Part shown: positions 12,505 to 24,540 of the stretch, piece by piece | Layout of the letters: every line of letters begins with the position of its first letter | How positions within the stretch are numbered: the stretch's first letter is position 1 | Assembly (NCBI GenBank): GCA_036417435.1 | Contig: CM070902.1 | Span: 178,240,445 to 178,304,444 of the forward strand | Reading direction: 5' to 3' | From: Inia geoffrensis | Taxonomy: Eukaryota > Chordata > Mammalia > Artiodactyla > Iniidae | Length of the DNA stretch: 64,000 nt | Notes under the pieces: model-generated | The model's input: only the letters and a program-made list of their open reading frames with translations | Databases searched by the model: none | Told to the model about the DNA's origin: nothing | Made by a program: the position numbers and the translations under genes

Positions 12505-14785
12505 AATGAGGGGAAAAAAAAAGTAAAAACAAACAAGAAAGATCAGGGAGCATCAGAGACCTACTGAATGTACGTTCATCCACACGATGGCATTTTTCAA
12601 AGCTCAGTGTAATGTTGGAATGTATTCAATACAAAATGGCATAAATTATCTCAAATATAAGCCTCTACCGTCATCAAAATTAGCTAGAAATTATTACCAT
12701 TTCACCTAGTAGGCCTCAACTCTCTCATTTTTTTTTTAGTAAAACAATTTGGAATTCAGTCATATATGGTAAGAAAAATAAACCAGAGAACAAACTCGTG
12801 CACTGTGAGAAGGGCTGAGTTCCTTACACAGAAAACAAGGCTGGTTTATGTGCCGCCCTGGGGCAGAGGAAGTCATATCCTGATCAGGAAGCAGAGACCT
12901 TTCCGTCCCTTCCTGAGAGGGCTGATTAAAAGAAAGGATGTGTAAATTACAGCAGGACAAAATTGAGCTAGACAGAAGGCAGAACTTCCCAATAAGAGTT
13001 ATTGGGTGATGAAACAGACTATCAAGAGAGGTCTTGAAATCTCTCTCCCTAGAAAGCACCCCTGAAAACTGACAAGTAACTGCCTTTGCTACGTAGCATG
13101 ACATCCATCCTGGGGTTCCGAGGTCCTGATATCTTACAGTTGGATTTCATTTCTCTTATCGTATTTCTAATGCAAAGAAGCTTCCTAATCGCTCCATTTT
13201 ACAAAGTCGTTTGGTTTTAACAGTTCCCCCAAGGAGACCCTGTCCCTAACCCATTGAGAATACGTAAAAATCCTAATGAGATACATGGGATAAGAATCAA
13301 GAGGGCTTAGGGTCTTGGGTGGGATGCTACTTCTTTGAATGACATGGGACTCTACGTCTGTTATCACTCACCTAAGGAGAAAGAGAGAGCAGAGTGGGTT
13401 TTTTCACATGGAAAGCAGAGCTCACTCCTTGGACACAGATTAAACCTGGCAGCATAAACAAACCCTGAGTATATGATGCCACCGTAATTATTACCTGGAA
13501 ATGAAAGCAAGAGCTGAGTTTGGGGATAACGGTGGGAGGCACAGCTCCCTACCGGATCCGTGTACTCACTCTACACGCCTGCTACCAACTGCGTGGTAAC
13601 ATATCCCCATTTTCTGTGTAGACGCCTGCTTTTGTCCATGAGAGAAACGAATCGGGCATAACATAAACTTTTAGAAAATTGACAATCCTGATATTTCGGG
13701 TTTTTAAGTAGCTATTTTTTTTTTTTCTACCAAAGAAGATCATATTCCCGCCATGGCAATGAGGACAGATCAAAAGATGAGCAACCTGAATTAAAATAAT
13801 ACATTTTTTTAAAGTTTTAAAAGATGAGCAAATTAAATTGCATGTTTCTCTCCACCCTGGCTTTCAAGGTGGAGGCGATTCATGCAGCCGATGACCTGTC
13901 TCCACGGAGAACTTTCATCCTCACAGCCAGGAACTGACCCTGCCTCAGCCTTGGAGCTGGAGAGAAACGTGGCGGCCTAAGGCCAGGCCTGCCAGCCTGT
14001 GATCCCCTGGGTCCCACAACAAAGACTGCGTAAGTCAAGGACAGCAGGTGCATCATTCAGAAAAGAGTTTCTGCACCAAGTCAGGGACAAAGTTTGAAGG
14101 TCCTGATTTACAACTTCATGACAGCATCAGTCACCTTATTTATACAGACAATACATAACCCGCAGACCACAAGGCCCTGTGAGCTAAGAACACAGCCTAA
14201 GACTTTCCTCGGGACCTCTCTAGTGGTACTGAACAGGTGACCGCCCCCAAAAAACAGACAAATCCAGATGCAATCAAATGAAGCTATTCTGTCATCCTAA
14301 AGCGGTTCTGTGCGTGTGGAAACAGTATTTGCTCCTTCCCAGTGAATATTCTGGTGGACATTTGCTCTGATGGAGCTGCGTCAGGGGCATAAGATCTTGG
14401 CGTCGCCTTTTGGTGTACCTTCCAGCCTGAGGTGCCTGTGAATCTCGAATATGCCTAAATTAAACCAGGGCTTAAAGCTTTCCCTCCCGCTGAATCGCTG
14501 AATCCCAGCTGCTTGGCCCGCTCTCTGCTTGCCTCCTGAGAGAGCTCACACGTCTCGTCTTTTCTCGTTCAGGCCCTTCCTGTTCCCTTGCCGGAGAAGA
14601 TTATCAAGAGACACGGCCACCGGGTGAGCCTCGAGCTGGACCCATAGAAGGAGCCGCACCTTATGCCCAGGCCTGTCCTTGGCCCGTACCTCCCACTGTG
14701 CTTCCAGCCCAGGAGCCCTTCAAGGACGCAGCCTTGCGAGGACGATGCGGGGCTGGGACCATCTGCAGGGTGCATGTGGTTAAAC
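12505..14785. other. Intronic stretch with nothing recognised
   Basis: The right half (13860-14780) is more GC-rich than most of the intron. No exon with flanking splice sites, and no named repeat, could be supported. Confidence 0.45.
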
Positions 14786-15099
14786 CCAGGAGAGCTTCTT
14801 TTGCTGCTTTTAATTTCTAAAATTCTTTTTATTTTTTTTATACAGCAGGTTCTTATTAGTTATATCTTTTATACACATCAGTGTATACATATCAATCCCA
14901 ATCTCCCAGTTCATCCCACCACCACCACCACCCGCCTGCCACTTTCCCCCCTTGGTGTCCACACATTTGCTCTCTATATCTGTGTCTCTATTGCTGCCCT
15001 GCAAACCGGTTCATCTGTACCATTTTTCTAGGTTCCACATATATGCGTTACTATTTGTTTTTCTTTTTCTGACTTGCTTCACTCTGTATGAGTCTCTAG

Positions 15100-18000
15100 A
15101 TGCATCCACGTCTCTACAAATGACCCAATTTCGTTCCTTTTATGGCTAAGTAATATTCTATTGTATATATGTGCCACATCTTCTTTATCCATTCCTCTGT
15201 CGATGGGCATTTAGGTTGCTTCCATGTCCTGGCTATTGTAAATAGTGCCACAATGAACATTGTGGTACATGACTCTTTTTGAATTATGGTTTTCTCAGGG
15301 TATATGCCCAGTAGTGGGAATGCTGGGTCGTATGGTAGCTCTAATTTTAGATTTTTAAGGAACCTCCATACCGTTCTCCACAGTGGCTGTATCAATTTAC
15401 ATTCCCACCAACAGTGTGGGAGGATTCCCTTTTCTCCACACCCCCTCCAGCATTTGTTGTTTGTAGATTTTCTGATGATGCCCATTCTAACTGGTGTGAG
15501 GTGATACCTCATTGTAGTTTTGATCTGCATTTCTCTAATAATTAGTGATGTTGAGCAGCTTTTCATGTGTCTTGTGGCCATCTGTATGTCTTCTTTGGAG
15601 AAATGTCTATTTAGGTCTTCTGCCCATTTTTGGATTGGGTTGTTTGTTTTTTTAATATTGAGTTGCATGAGCTGTTTATATATTTTGGAGATTAATCCTT
15701 TGTCCATTGATTCGTTTGAAAATATTTTCTCCCATTCTGAGGATTGTCATTTCGTCTTGTTTGTAGTTTCCTTTGCTTTGCAAAAGATTTTAAGTTTCAT
15801 TAAGTCCCATTAGCTTATTTCTGTTTTTATTTCCATTTCTCTAGGAGGTGGATCAAAAAAGATCTTGCTTTGATTTATGTCAAAGAGTGTTCTTCCTATG
15901 TTTTCCTCTAATAGTTTTATAGTGTCCAGTCTTACATTTAGGTCTTTAATCCATTTTGAGTTTATTTTTGTGTATGGTGTTAGGAGGGAGTGTTCTAATT
16001 TCATTTACATGTATGTAGCTGTCCAGTTTTCCTAGCACCACTTATTGAAGAGACTGTCTTTTCTCCACTGTATACCCTTGCCTACTCTGCCAGAGATTAG
16101 TTGACCATAGGTGCATGGGTTTATCTCTGGGCTTTCTATCCTGTTCCATTGATCTATATTTCTGTTTTTGTGCCAGTACCATATTGTCTTGATGACTGTA
16201 GCTTTGTAGTATAGTCTGAAGTCAGGGAGTCTGATTCCTACAGCTCCATTATTTTCCCTCAAAATTACTTTGGCTATTCGGGGTCTTTTGTGTCTCCACA
16301 CAAATTGTAAAATTTTTTGTCCTAGTTCTGTAAAAAATGCCATTGGTAATTGGATAGGGATTGCATTGAATCTGTAGATTGCTTTGGGTAGTATAGTCAT
16401 TTTCACAATATTGATTCTTCCAATCCAAGAACATGGTATATCTATCCATCTGTTTGTATCATCTTTCATTTCTTTCTTCAGTGTCTTACAGTCTTCTGCA
16501 TACAGGTCTTTTGTCTCCCTAGGTAGGTTTATTCTTAGGTATTTGATTCTTTTTGTTGCAATGGTAAATGGGAGTGTTTCCTTAATTTCTCTTTCAGATT
16601 TTTCATCATTAGTGTATAGGAATGCAAGAGATTTCTGTGCATTAATTTGGTATCCTGCAACTTTACCAAATTCACTGATTAGCTCTAGTAGTTTTCTGGT
16701 GGCATTTTTAGGAGTCTCTATGTATAGTATAATGTCATCTGAAAACAGTGAGAGTTTTACTTCTTCTTTTCCAATTTGTACTCCTTTTATTTCTTTTTCT
16801 TCTCTGATTGCTGTTGCTAGGACTTCCAAAACTATGTTGAATAACCGTGGTGAGAGGGGACATCCTTGTCTTGTTCCTGATCTTAGAGGAAATGCTTTCA
16901 GTTTTCACCATTGAGAATGACGTTTGCTGTGGGTTTCTCATATATGGCCTTTATTATGTTGAGGTAGGTTCCCTCTATGCTCACTTTCTGAAGAGTTTTT
17001 ATCATAAACGGGTGTTGAATTTTGTCAAAAGCCTTTTCTGCATCTCTTGAGATGATCATATGGTTTTTATTCTTCAATTTGTTAATATGGTGTATCACAT
17101 TGATTGATTTGCATATATTGAAGAATCCTTGCATCCCTGGGATAAATCCCACTTGATCATGGTGTATGATCCTTTTAATATGTTGCTGGATTCTGTTTGC
17201 TAGCATTTTGTTGAGGATTTTTGCATCTATATTCATCAGTGATGTTGGTCTGTAATTTTCTTCTTTTGTAGTGTCTTTGTCTGGTTTTGGTATCAGGGTG
17301 ATGATTTGATACCATCATAGAATGAGTTTGGGAGTGTTCCATCCTCTGCAACTTTTTGGCAGAGTTTGAGAAGGATGGGTGTTAGCGCTTCTCTAAATGT
17401 TTGATAGAGTTCACCTGTGAAGCCATCTGGTTGTGGACTTTTGTTTGATGGAAGATTTTTAATCACAGTTTCAATTTCATTACTTGTGATTGGTCTGTTC
17501 ATATTTTCTGTTTCTTCCTGGTTCAGTATTAGAAGGTTATACCTTTCTAAGAATTTGTCCATATCTTCCAGTTGTCCATTTTATTGGCATAGAGTTGCTT
17601 GTAGTAGTCTCTTAGGATGCTTTGTATTTCTGTGGTGTCTGTTGTAACTTCTCTTCTTTCATTTCTAACTTTATTGATTTGAGTCCTCTCCCTCTTTTTC
17701 TTGATGAGTCCAGCTAATGGTTTATCAATTTTGTTTATCTTCTCAAAGAACAAGCTTTTAGTTTTATTGATCTTTGCTACTGTTTTCTTTGTTTCGATTT
17801 CATTTATTTCTGCTCTGATCTTTATGATTTCCTTCCCTCTACTAACTTTGGGTTTTGTTTGTTCTTCTTTCTATAGTTCCTTTATGTGTACGGTAAAATT
17901 GTTTATTTGAGATGTTTCTTGTTTCTTGAGGTAGGCTTGTATTGCTATAAACTTCCCTCTTAGAACTGCTTTTGCTGCATCCCATAGGTTTTGGATCGTT

Positions 18001-18860
18001 GTGTTTTCATTGTAATTTGTCTCTAGGTATTTTCCGATTTCCTCTTTGATTTTTTCAGTGATCTCTTGGTTATTTAGTAACATTGTTTACCCTCCATGCG
18101 TTTGCGTTTTTTACGTTTTTTTCCCTGTAATTGATTTCCAATCTCTTAGCACTGTGGTCAGAAAACATGTTTGATATGATTTCAGTTTTCTTGAATTTAC
18201 TGAGGCTTGATTTGTGACCCGAGATGTGATCTATCCTGGAGAATGTTCCGTGTGCACTTGAGAAGAAAGTGTAATCTGCTGTTTTTGGATGGAATGTCCT
18301 ATAAATATCAATTAAATTTATCTGGTCTATTGTGTCATTTAAAGCTTGTGTTTCCTTATTAATTTTCTGTTTTGATGATCTGTCCATTGGTGTAAGTGAG
18401 GTGTTAAGGTCCCCCACTATTATTGTGTTACTGTTGATTTCCTCTTTCATAGCTATTAACAGTTGCCTTGAGGTGCTCCTATGTTGGGTGCAATTATATA
18501 TTTATAATTGTTATATCTTCTTGGATTGATCCCTTGATCATTATGTAGTGGCCTTCCTTCTCTCTTGTAATATTCTTTATTTTGAAGTCTATTTTATCTG
18601 ATATGAGTATTGCTACTCCAGCCTTCAAAAGATATTCCATGGAATATCTTTTAATATCCAAAAGATATTCCATGGAATATCTTTTTCCATGCCTTCACTT
18701 TAGTCTGTATGCATCCCTAGGTCTGAAGTGGGTCTCTTGTAGACAGCATATATATGGTTCTTGTTTTTGTATCCATTCAGCAAGCCTGTATCTTTTGGTT
18801 AGAGCATTTAATCCATTCACGTTTCAGGTAATTATCAATATGTATGTTCCTATTACCATT
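15100..18860 (-). pseudogene. L1 ORF2 (endonuclease/reverse transcriptase) pseudogene
   Basis: Fragments of ORF2p in order on the minus strand. The endonuclease part (18450-18070) has VGDLNTSLTPMDR and SDHSAKRLEI. The region at 17562-17293 has NKSPQPDGFTGE, and 17236-16898 has [20 protein letters not shown] and [13 protein letters not shown]. The reverse transcriptase core (16829-16032) has [11 protein letters not shown], in which the usual FADD catalytic motif is FSDD. The C-terminal domain (15707-15114) has [15 protein letters not shown] and [14 protein letters not shown]. At least five frame breaks separate these, so it is dead. Confidence 0.9.
18627..18685. repeat. Tandem pair of perfect 26-bp palindromes inside L1 ORF2
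   Basis: Positions 18627-18652 and 18660-18685 are identical self-complementary sequences (half-site AAAAGATATTCCA), separated by 7 bp. L1 normally has only one half of this motif (CATGGAATATCTTTTTCCA), so an inverted duplication has rearranged the spot. Confidence 0.9.
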
Positions 18861-18919
18861 TTCTTAATTGTTATGGGGTTTTTTTTGTAGGTCCTTTTCT
18901 TCTCTTGTGTTTTCCACTT

Positions 18920-19815
18920 AGAGAAGTTTCTTTAGCATTTGTTGTAGAGCTGGTTTGGTGGTGTTGCATTCTCTTAGCTTTTGCTTGTCTGTAAAGCTTT
19001 TGATTTCTTCATCGAATCTGAATGAGATCCTTGCTGGGTACAGTAATCTTGGTTGTAGGTTCTTCCCTTTCATCACTTTAAATATATCATGTCACCCCCT
19101 TCTGGCTTGTAGAGCTTCTGCTGAGAGATCAGCTGTTAACTTTATGGGAGTTCCCTTGTATGTTATTGGTCATTTTTCCCAAGTTGCTTTCAGTAATTTT
19201 TCTTGGCCTTTAATTTTTGTCAGTGTGATTGCTATGTGTCTCACCATGTTTCTCCTTGAGTTTATCCTGCCTGGGACTTTCTGCACTTCCTGGATTTGGG
19301 TGGTTATTTCCTTTCCCATGTTAGGGAAGTTTTCAAATATTTTCTTGGGTCCTTTCTCTCTCTCTTCTCCTTCTGGGACCCCTTTAATGCAAATATTGTT
19401 GCATTTAATGTTGTCCCAGAGGTCTCTCAGGCCGTCTTCATTTCTTTTCATTCTTTTTTCTTTATTCTCTTCCGCAGCAGTGAATTCCACCATTCTGTCT
19501 TCCAGGTCACGTATCTGTTCTTCTGCCTCAGTTATTCTGCTATTGATTCCTTCTAGTGTATTTTTCATTTCAGTTATTGTATTGTTCATCTCTGTTTGTT
19601 TGTTCTTTAATTCTTCTAGGTCTTTGTTAAACAATTCTTGCATCTTCTCAATCTTTGCCTCCATTCTTTTTCTGAGGTCCTGGATCATCTTCACTCTCAT
19701 TATTCTGAATTCTTTTTCTGGGAGGCTGCCTATCTCCACTTCATTTAGTTGTTTTTCTGGGGTTTTATCTTGTTCCTTCAACTGGTACAAAGTCCTCTGC
19801 CTTTTCCTTTTGTCT
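18920..19815 (-). pseudogene. L1 ORF1 (ORF1p) pseudogene
   Basis: The frame at 19790-19170 encodes 206 residues of ORF1p, the RNA-binding chaperone: QLKEQDKTPEKQLNEVEIG, a long charged coiled coil (ITEMKNTLEGINSRITEAEE), then the RRM start (IKGVPEGEEREKGPKKIF). The C-terminal domain continues to about 18920 in another frame and contains a stop. Just upstream, where an ATG would be expected before KRQRTLYQLKEQ, the sequence reads AGG, suggesting loss of the initiator codon (inferred from family knowledge). Confidence 0.85.
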
Positions 19816-19906
19816 GTCTTTCTGTGATTGTGGTTTTCCTCCCACAGGCTGCAGAACTGTAGTTCTTCTTGCTTCTGCTGTCTGCCCTCTGGTCCAGGAG
19901 GGCTTC

Positions 19907-20890
19907 AATATAAATGTTCCAGATTCTGCCAGGCGGGGCGGAGATCTACTCCCCCCCAGGCTGCCCAGCACAAGCCTCATATGTGAGTCCCTCACTTATT
20001 AAACCTGAACCTACTGATCTGAAGCGTCTGCCTCTTTCTTTGGTCTCTCCTTGCCCCACCCCTTACACGAACCAATTTGTGAACCGGTTTCCCTGCCAGT
20101 GATACCCTTTCCCCAACCCTTCACCTCTCAGGCTTGCCTCTCTCTGCCTGGTGTTAGCTCAGATCTCACCCACTCCAAGAGCACACCTGTTTCTCCAGCC
20201 AGTTTTCCCATCATATGGGGATTTCCTTTCACACACAGACCCCAACCTACAATTGCGTCTCTCCTGCGTGTGGATTTGGTATCACTCACCCCCATCCTAA
20301 TGCTCTCGGAGGATGTACACCTCCCCAGGATTCCTCGCCATGACCCTCTGTGCTTACAACCACCCTTCACGGGAGACGGACGATACCAGATTCCGTTAAG
20401 CCCACACGTGAAGCCAAACCATGTGCACATTATGCACAGACACACACAACAGCCATACAGAAAAGGGAGGCCTTTTCTTTATCTCCTTTCCCAGTAAGAA
20501 GACTGGCAAAACATGAATGGAAAATAACCTAGGACGACACAACTCACAAGAATGATTGCTTCCTCGACACTTCAAAGGAGCTTAATGCCCTTCAGTGCTT
20601 TAAGCTTTTCACATTTAGGGGACATTTATTAAAGAAAGAAAATAAAATAAAATGCTTTGTCCTTCAGCTGTGCCATCGTGAAACTGAATTTATAGAAATA
20701 AGTATTTTCTTCTCCTTTCAACTCCTTCAGTAGAGTTTAAAGAAATGTCAGTTTCTTATCCTTTCAAATCTAAGGTGTTTTATCATCATAGGTAATTATA
20801 AACATTTCACAGCTGGGTGACACCTTAACCTCTAGCAGCCTCGTAAAGTAAACAGAGAGCTATTGCCCAAACTAGCCCAAATCAAACAAA
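19907..20890. other. Intronic stretch with nothing recognised
   Basis: Between the L1 target duplication and the Tigger element; C/T-rich in its first half. The 148-codon plus-strand frame at 20051-20497 and the overlapping opposite frame have no recognisable domain. Confidence 0.45.
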
Positions 20891-21793
20891 CAGAGTCAAT
20901 TCTCATTATTTGCTAATTTTGTATTTGTAACCTCGCCTACTCACTCAGATTTATTTATAACCCCCTAATCAATACCACCAGCCCCTTTGCAGTCATTCAC
21001 GGGGGTGCCGGGGGTGCCGAGTGATCGCCCGATACACAGGTTGCCCAGCTGTGGTCAAACGAGACAAGAATGCCTCTTGCTTCAGCCCTCATACTATAAA
21101 CAAATGTCTCTTTCCCAGTTTACGTAGTGTCATGTTTTTTGCATTTTTGTGCTTTTTATTAGTGCTTTTGCTGTTTAAAATGGCCCCCAAGCTTAGTGCT
21201 GATGTCTTATGCTCCTAAGAGCAAGATGGCATTTGTTTGGCTAAAGAGAACATCAACCTATTCTGAGACTGTCTTGACGAGTTATACCTAATAACGTTTA
21301 ACCAAACATTGGCTTTTTCCCTTCCTACTCATTGCATGGCTATTTGAAAATATAGCTTTTGTGGAATTTTGAAAACCATAGAGAATCACCGGGATAAGAG
21401 TAATATATTTCCAAATAATGATATAAACAATACAAACAGCAAAGACTGAACATTAGAATGAGGAAAACAGAGGAACAGGTAGGTAAATGTGAGCAATGAC
21501 ATAAATAATATTAGGTATTAGGTTTGTGCATTCCACTTTCCTGACTCTTATTTCATCTTTGTTCAGGTGTGAGTTCTAGGCTGTTGGCCACGAGTTTAAT
21601 GTTAGGGCATCAACAATATATATTAAATAAGGCAACTGAAACAGAGACACACATCAAAGTCACGTATTGATTAGCTGATGAAAATGTTGTGACCAGAGGC
21701 TCTATGCTTCCCGGGAGCAATGGTCAGTATTCTCTAATTCAGTGTTCACAGCAATTGTATAGAACAACTACAGTGAATAATGAAAATCAACTG
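20891..21793 (+). mobile_element. Tigger-type (pogo/Tc-mariner) DNA transposon, interrupted
   Basis: The left end CAGAGTCAATTCTCATTATT pairs with the inverted right end (AATAATGAAAATCAACTG followed by TA). Inside are ATGGCCCCCAAGCTTAGTGC (residues MAPKLSADVLCS, the decayed start of a Tigger transposase with its CENP-B-like DNA-binding region) and CAACAATATATATTAAATAA. A 330-bp foreign block at 21230-21559 splits it. Non-autonomous and long dead. Confidence 0.8.
21230..21559 (+). repeat. Unidentified repeat, copy 1 (inside Tigger); inverted partner at 22751
   Basis: Begins CATTTGTTTGGCTAAAG and ends GACTCTTATTTCATCTT. Its reverse complement matches 22751-23069 along the full length by eye (shared runs include TGAAAACCATAGAGAATCAC, CTGAACATTAGA and AGGTAAATGTGAGCAAT), with roughly four bases in five identical. 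Sequence of the Tigger resumes directly after it. I do not recognise the family. Confidence 0.75.
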
Positions 21794-22354
21794 TACTTTT
21801 GTGGAAAGAGTGTTAAAACTCTTCTGAAGAGTCATATGACATGAGTAATCTCACCAGCACCTCTATCAACAGAAAGCATTCAAATCCATCTCCCTGAATT
21901 TCATCAGAAAAAAAAGATTATTTCATGAACTGCACCTTCTCCCAGCCAGAAATGTATCATTCACGTGATTGCCTAGTCAGCTGTTCTTTCATTTTCTGAG
22001 GCTAAGGATCTCCATTATCACCAAGAAAAAGGAAATGTTAACAGTGAAAACATAAAATCCCGAACTCTCCAGGGCTCTCTTTATTCAAATACTTAATATT
22101 TTTTTCTACTTAACATTTTTACCCTATTTGATCATTAGTGATGTACCTGCTAAAACAGAGGTGAAGCCTCAACCTGGCTGATTTTTAGAGTTAAGATCCT
22201 AGAAATGAAGCTTATGGTGATCTTCACATTCAAAATTCAAAAGTCATATGCCTAAGATGAAATATCAAAGAGATATAAAAAATCCAACTATGTTGGCAAC
22301 ATAAAGAAAGACTCTCCCAAAAGAAGGAGATGGCAAAGATGAAGGTAGTGAATA

Positions 22355-22693
22355 CAGGCGTCCCTTGGAATCCAAGGGGAACTGGTCCTTGGATACCAAA
22401 ATCTCAGGATGCTCAAGTCCTTTATATAAAATACATAGTATTTACATATAACCTATGCACATCCTCCCGCATAGTTTAAATCATCTCTACATTACTTATA
22501 ATACTTACTACAATTTAAATTCTATGCAAATAGTTGTAAATACAATGCAAATGCTATGTAAATAGTTGCCCCCACGAGGCAAATTCAAGTTTTGTTTTTG
22601 GGAACTCTCTGGAATTTTTTTTCCAAATATTTTTGATCCGTGGTTGGTTGAATCTGTGGACCTGGAAACTGCAGATACAAGGGGTCAACTGTG
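22355..22693 (+). mobile_element. MER2-type Tigger non-autonomous DNA transposon
   Basis: CAGGCGTCCCTTGGAATCC at the left, ATACCAAAATCTCAGGATGC, CTATGCACATCCTCCCGC and AATATTTTTGATCCGTGGTT inside, and GGGGTCAACTGTG then TA at the right follow the MER2 consensus order. TA dinucleotides flank both ends (22353-22354 and 22694-22695), as expected for Tc1/mariner-class insertion. Confidence 0.85.
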
Positions 22694-22750
22694 TATAGGT
22701 TTTACAGAACTGTTGCAAAGAGCAAAGAAAAGCAACTTATAATTAAATAC

Positions 22751-23069
22751 AAGATGAAATAAGAGTCAGTAATGTGGAATGACTCTTTGGAACAAACCAG
22801 ATATCTAATATTATTTAAGTTATTGCTCACATTTACCTGCTCATCTGTTTTCCTCACTCTAATGTTCAGCCTTTGCTTTTGGTATTGTTTTTATCATCAC
22901 TTATAAATATGTTTCTCTTAGCCCTGTGATTCTCTATGGTTTTCAAAATTCCGCAAAAGCCATTCAATGACTAGGAAGGGAAAAGGCAGGTGTTTGGTTA
23001 AGCATTATTAGGTAGAGCTGTTCAAGACAATCTCAGAATTGGTTAGTGTTGTCTTTAGCCAAGCAAATG
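22751..23069 (-). repeat. Unidentified repeat, copy 2 (inverted relative to copy 1)
   Basis: Inverted partner of 21230-21559, starting AAGATGAAATAAGAGTC and ending TAGCCAAGCAAATG on the plus strand. Homology stops cleanly at both ends on comparison with copy 1, so this is either a mobile sequence of about 320 bp or the product of an inverted duplication. Confidence 0.75.
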
Positions 23070-23199
23070 ATATGTAATTTCTTTTAGTTGCATTATATTA
23101 GTAAAAATTAAAAAAGGACAGCTTCATGAAAAATTTGATGGGTGGCCTACTTTCAAATGTTAACATTTGAAATGTTACATTAAATAAATTCTAAATAAG

Positions 23200-23566
23200 A
23201 GCAGAAGTCAACTAAACAGCTATCTAGAAAGAAATAATGAAGAAAATGGAGGAGGGAAACTCCTCTAAGTAATAACGGCTAAGAATTTTCCGGATCTGAA
23301 AGCGGAGTCTGTTTTCAAATTGAATATTGAGTAGGATGGGGAAATAAATGCCCATCTGGGAAAATCACTGCAAAATTTTTTTTAGGAGACTAAAGATAAA
23401 GAAAATCCCAGAAGCTTCCAAACAGGAAATAGTAAATGCACGAAAGAACAAGGACACAACATGTTATAATAGAACATATGTAGGATTCCTTCTGAGTTCT
23501 AAGAAAATGTGATTTTTATCCTAGAAATCAGTATCCAGCAGGGCTTATATATCTATGTATGCATGT

Positions 23567-23661
<95 letters not shown>

Positions 23662-23663
23662 GG

Positions 23664-23718
<55 letters not shown>

Positions 23719-24540
23719 GAAGTTATGAAGTTTCACTATTTTAGAAAATTGTTTTAGAATAATTATTATAAATGATAAAGAAAAATGGATTTAGCGTATG
23801 AAGAGATAAGCCAAGAGTTAGAAACACGAACAGTCAACCACAGAAAGACGGTGCTATCCCAGAGTGTCCGCTGCACAGGAGGATTCAGAGCAGTCAGTCC
23901 AGACTGCATGAGGAAGATGGAAGCAAGTCTCTGGAAAACTAGAATTCATGAACTAGATACACAATAGGAGGTGCCTACAGAGATATTAAGGCCACATCAT
24001 GCAAGAGGAAATTTGGGGAATTCAAATATCCAGGAAAGAAAAAACACTCTGCAATGAAAAATACTCAAATAGCTATAGATAATTATGTAAATAATACTTA
24101 TTTAACTTCCAGCTTTCAGAATAAACTTATATACAAAGTATATGTATGTAAGGCCAATTATAAACACAGAGGAGAATGTAAATATTCTCAATTTGGATTC
24201 AATAATGTTATCACCTCATAAGGTAGGCAGTTGCAAGAGAACGTCTGTAACTGTTGAAATAAGAGGGATGGTTTTGAGTATATTCATACAAGCTATAATG
24301 AAAAACAGAGCAATATAAAATTGATGGTACGATCATGTTATGAATATAGAGTTAACCACTAGCAGAATAACAGAGATGGTTAAAAGTGGTCATCTCTAGA
24401 GATAGACTAGACATGTAAGGAGAGAGACGAAAATTGTTTGCCACTCCGTCTTTCTATGTGATTAGAAGTTTTAAATGTGTGCAGATGTACTGGAGGGGAA
24501 AAATTCCAAAAAAAAAAAAAAAAAAAATCTTTGAAACAAT
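23200..24540 (+). repeat. Old L1/HAL1-like ORF1 and 3' sequence, degraded
   Basis: Phrases such as GGAGGGAAACTCCTC, CTAAGAATTTTCCGGATCTG and AAAGAAAATCCCAGAAGCTT match the ORF1 end region of old L1M or HAL1 elements; the later part ends in an A-run at 24509-24528. No intact frame. A TA/GA microsatellite lies within it. Confidence 0.5.
23569..23717 (+). repeat. Compound (AT)n(GA)n microsatellite
   Basis: (AT)n at 23569-23598 followed by 119 uninterrupted purines (23599-23717), almost all GA with a few GGAG variants. Confidence 0.97.

Larger units (their letters stand above)
14799..19893 (-). mobile_element. Nearly complete L1 retrotransposon (inactive)
   Basis: A 5.1-kb L1 on the minus strand: degraded poly(A) and 3' UTR at 14799-15090, ORF2 from about 18860 down to 15100, ORF1 from about 19815 down to 18920, and a remnant of 5' UTR. 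Flanked by a 13-bp target-site duplication with one mismatch: CCAGGAGAGCTTC at 14786-14798 and CCAGGAGGGCTTC at 19894-19906. The 5' UTR is truncated. Both ORFs carry frameshifts and stops, so the copy cannot be autonomous. Confidence 0.92.

Noticed and set aside
18955..19827. 290-codon plus-strand ORF rich in Ser, Leu and Phe
   Set aside because: Antisense shadow of the L1 ORF1 coiled coil; the true coding sense is the minus strand.
23509..23757. Arg/Glu repeat protein
   Set aside because: Purely a translation of the (AT)n(GA)n microsatellite.
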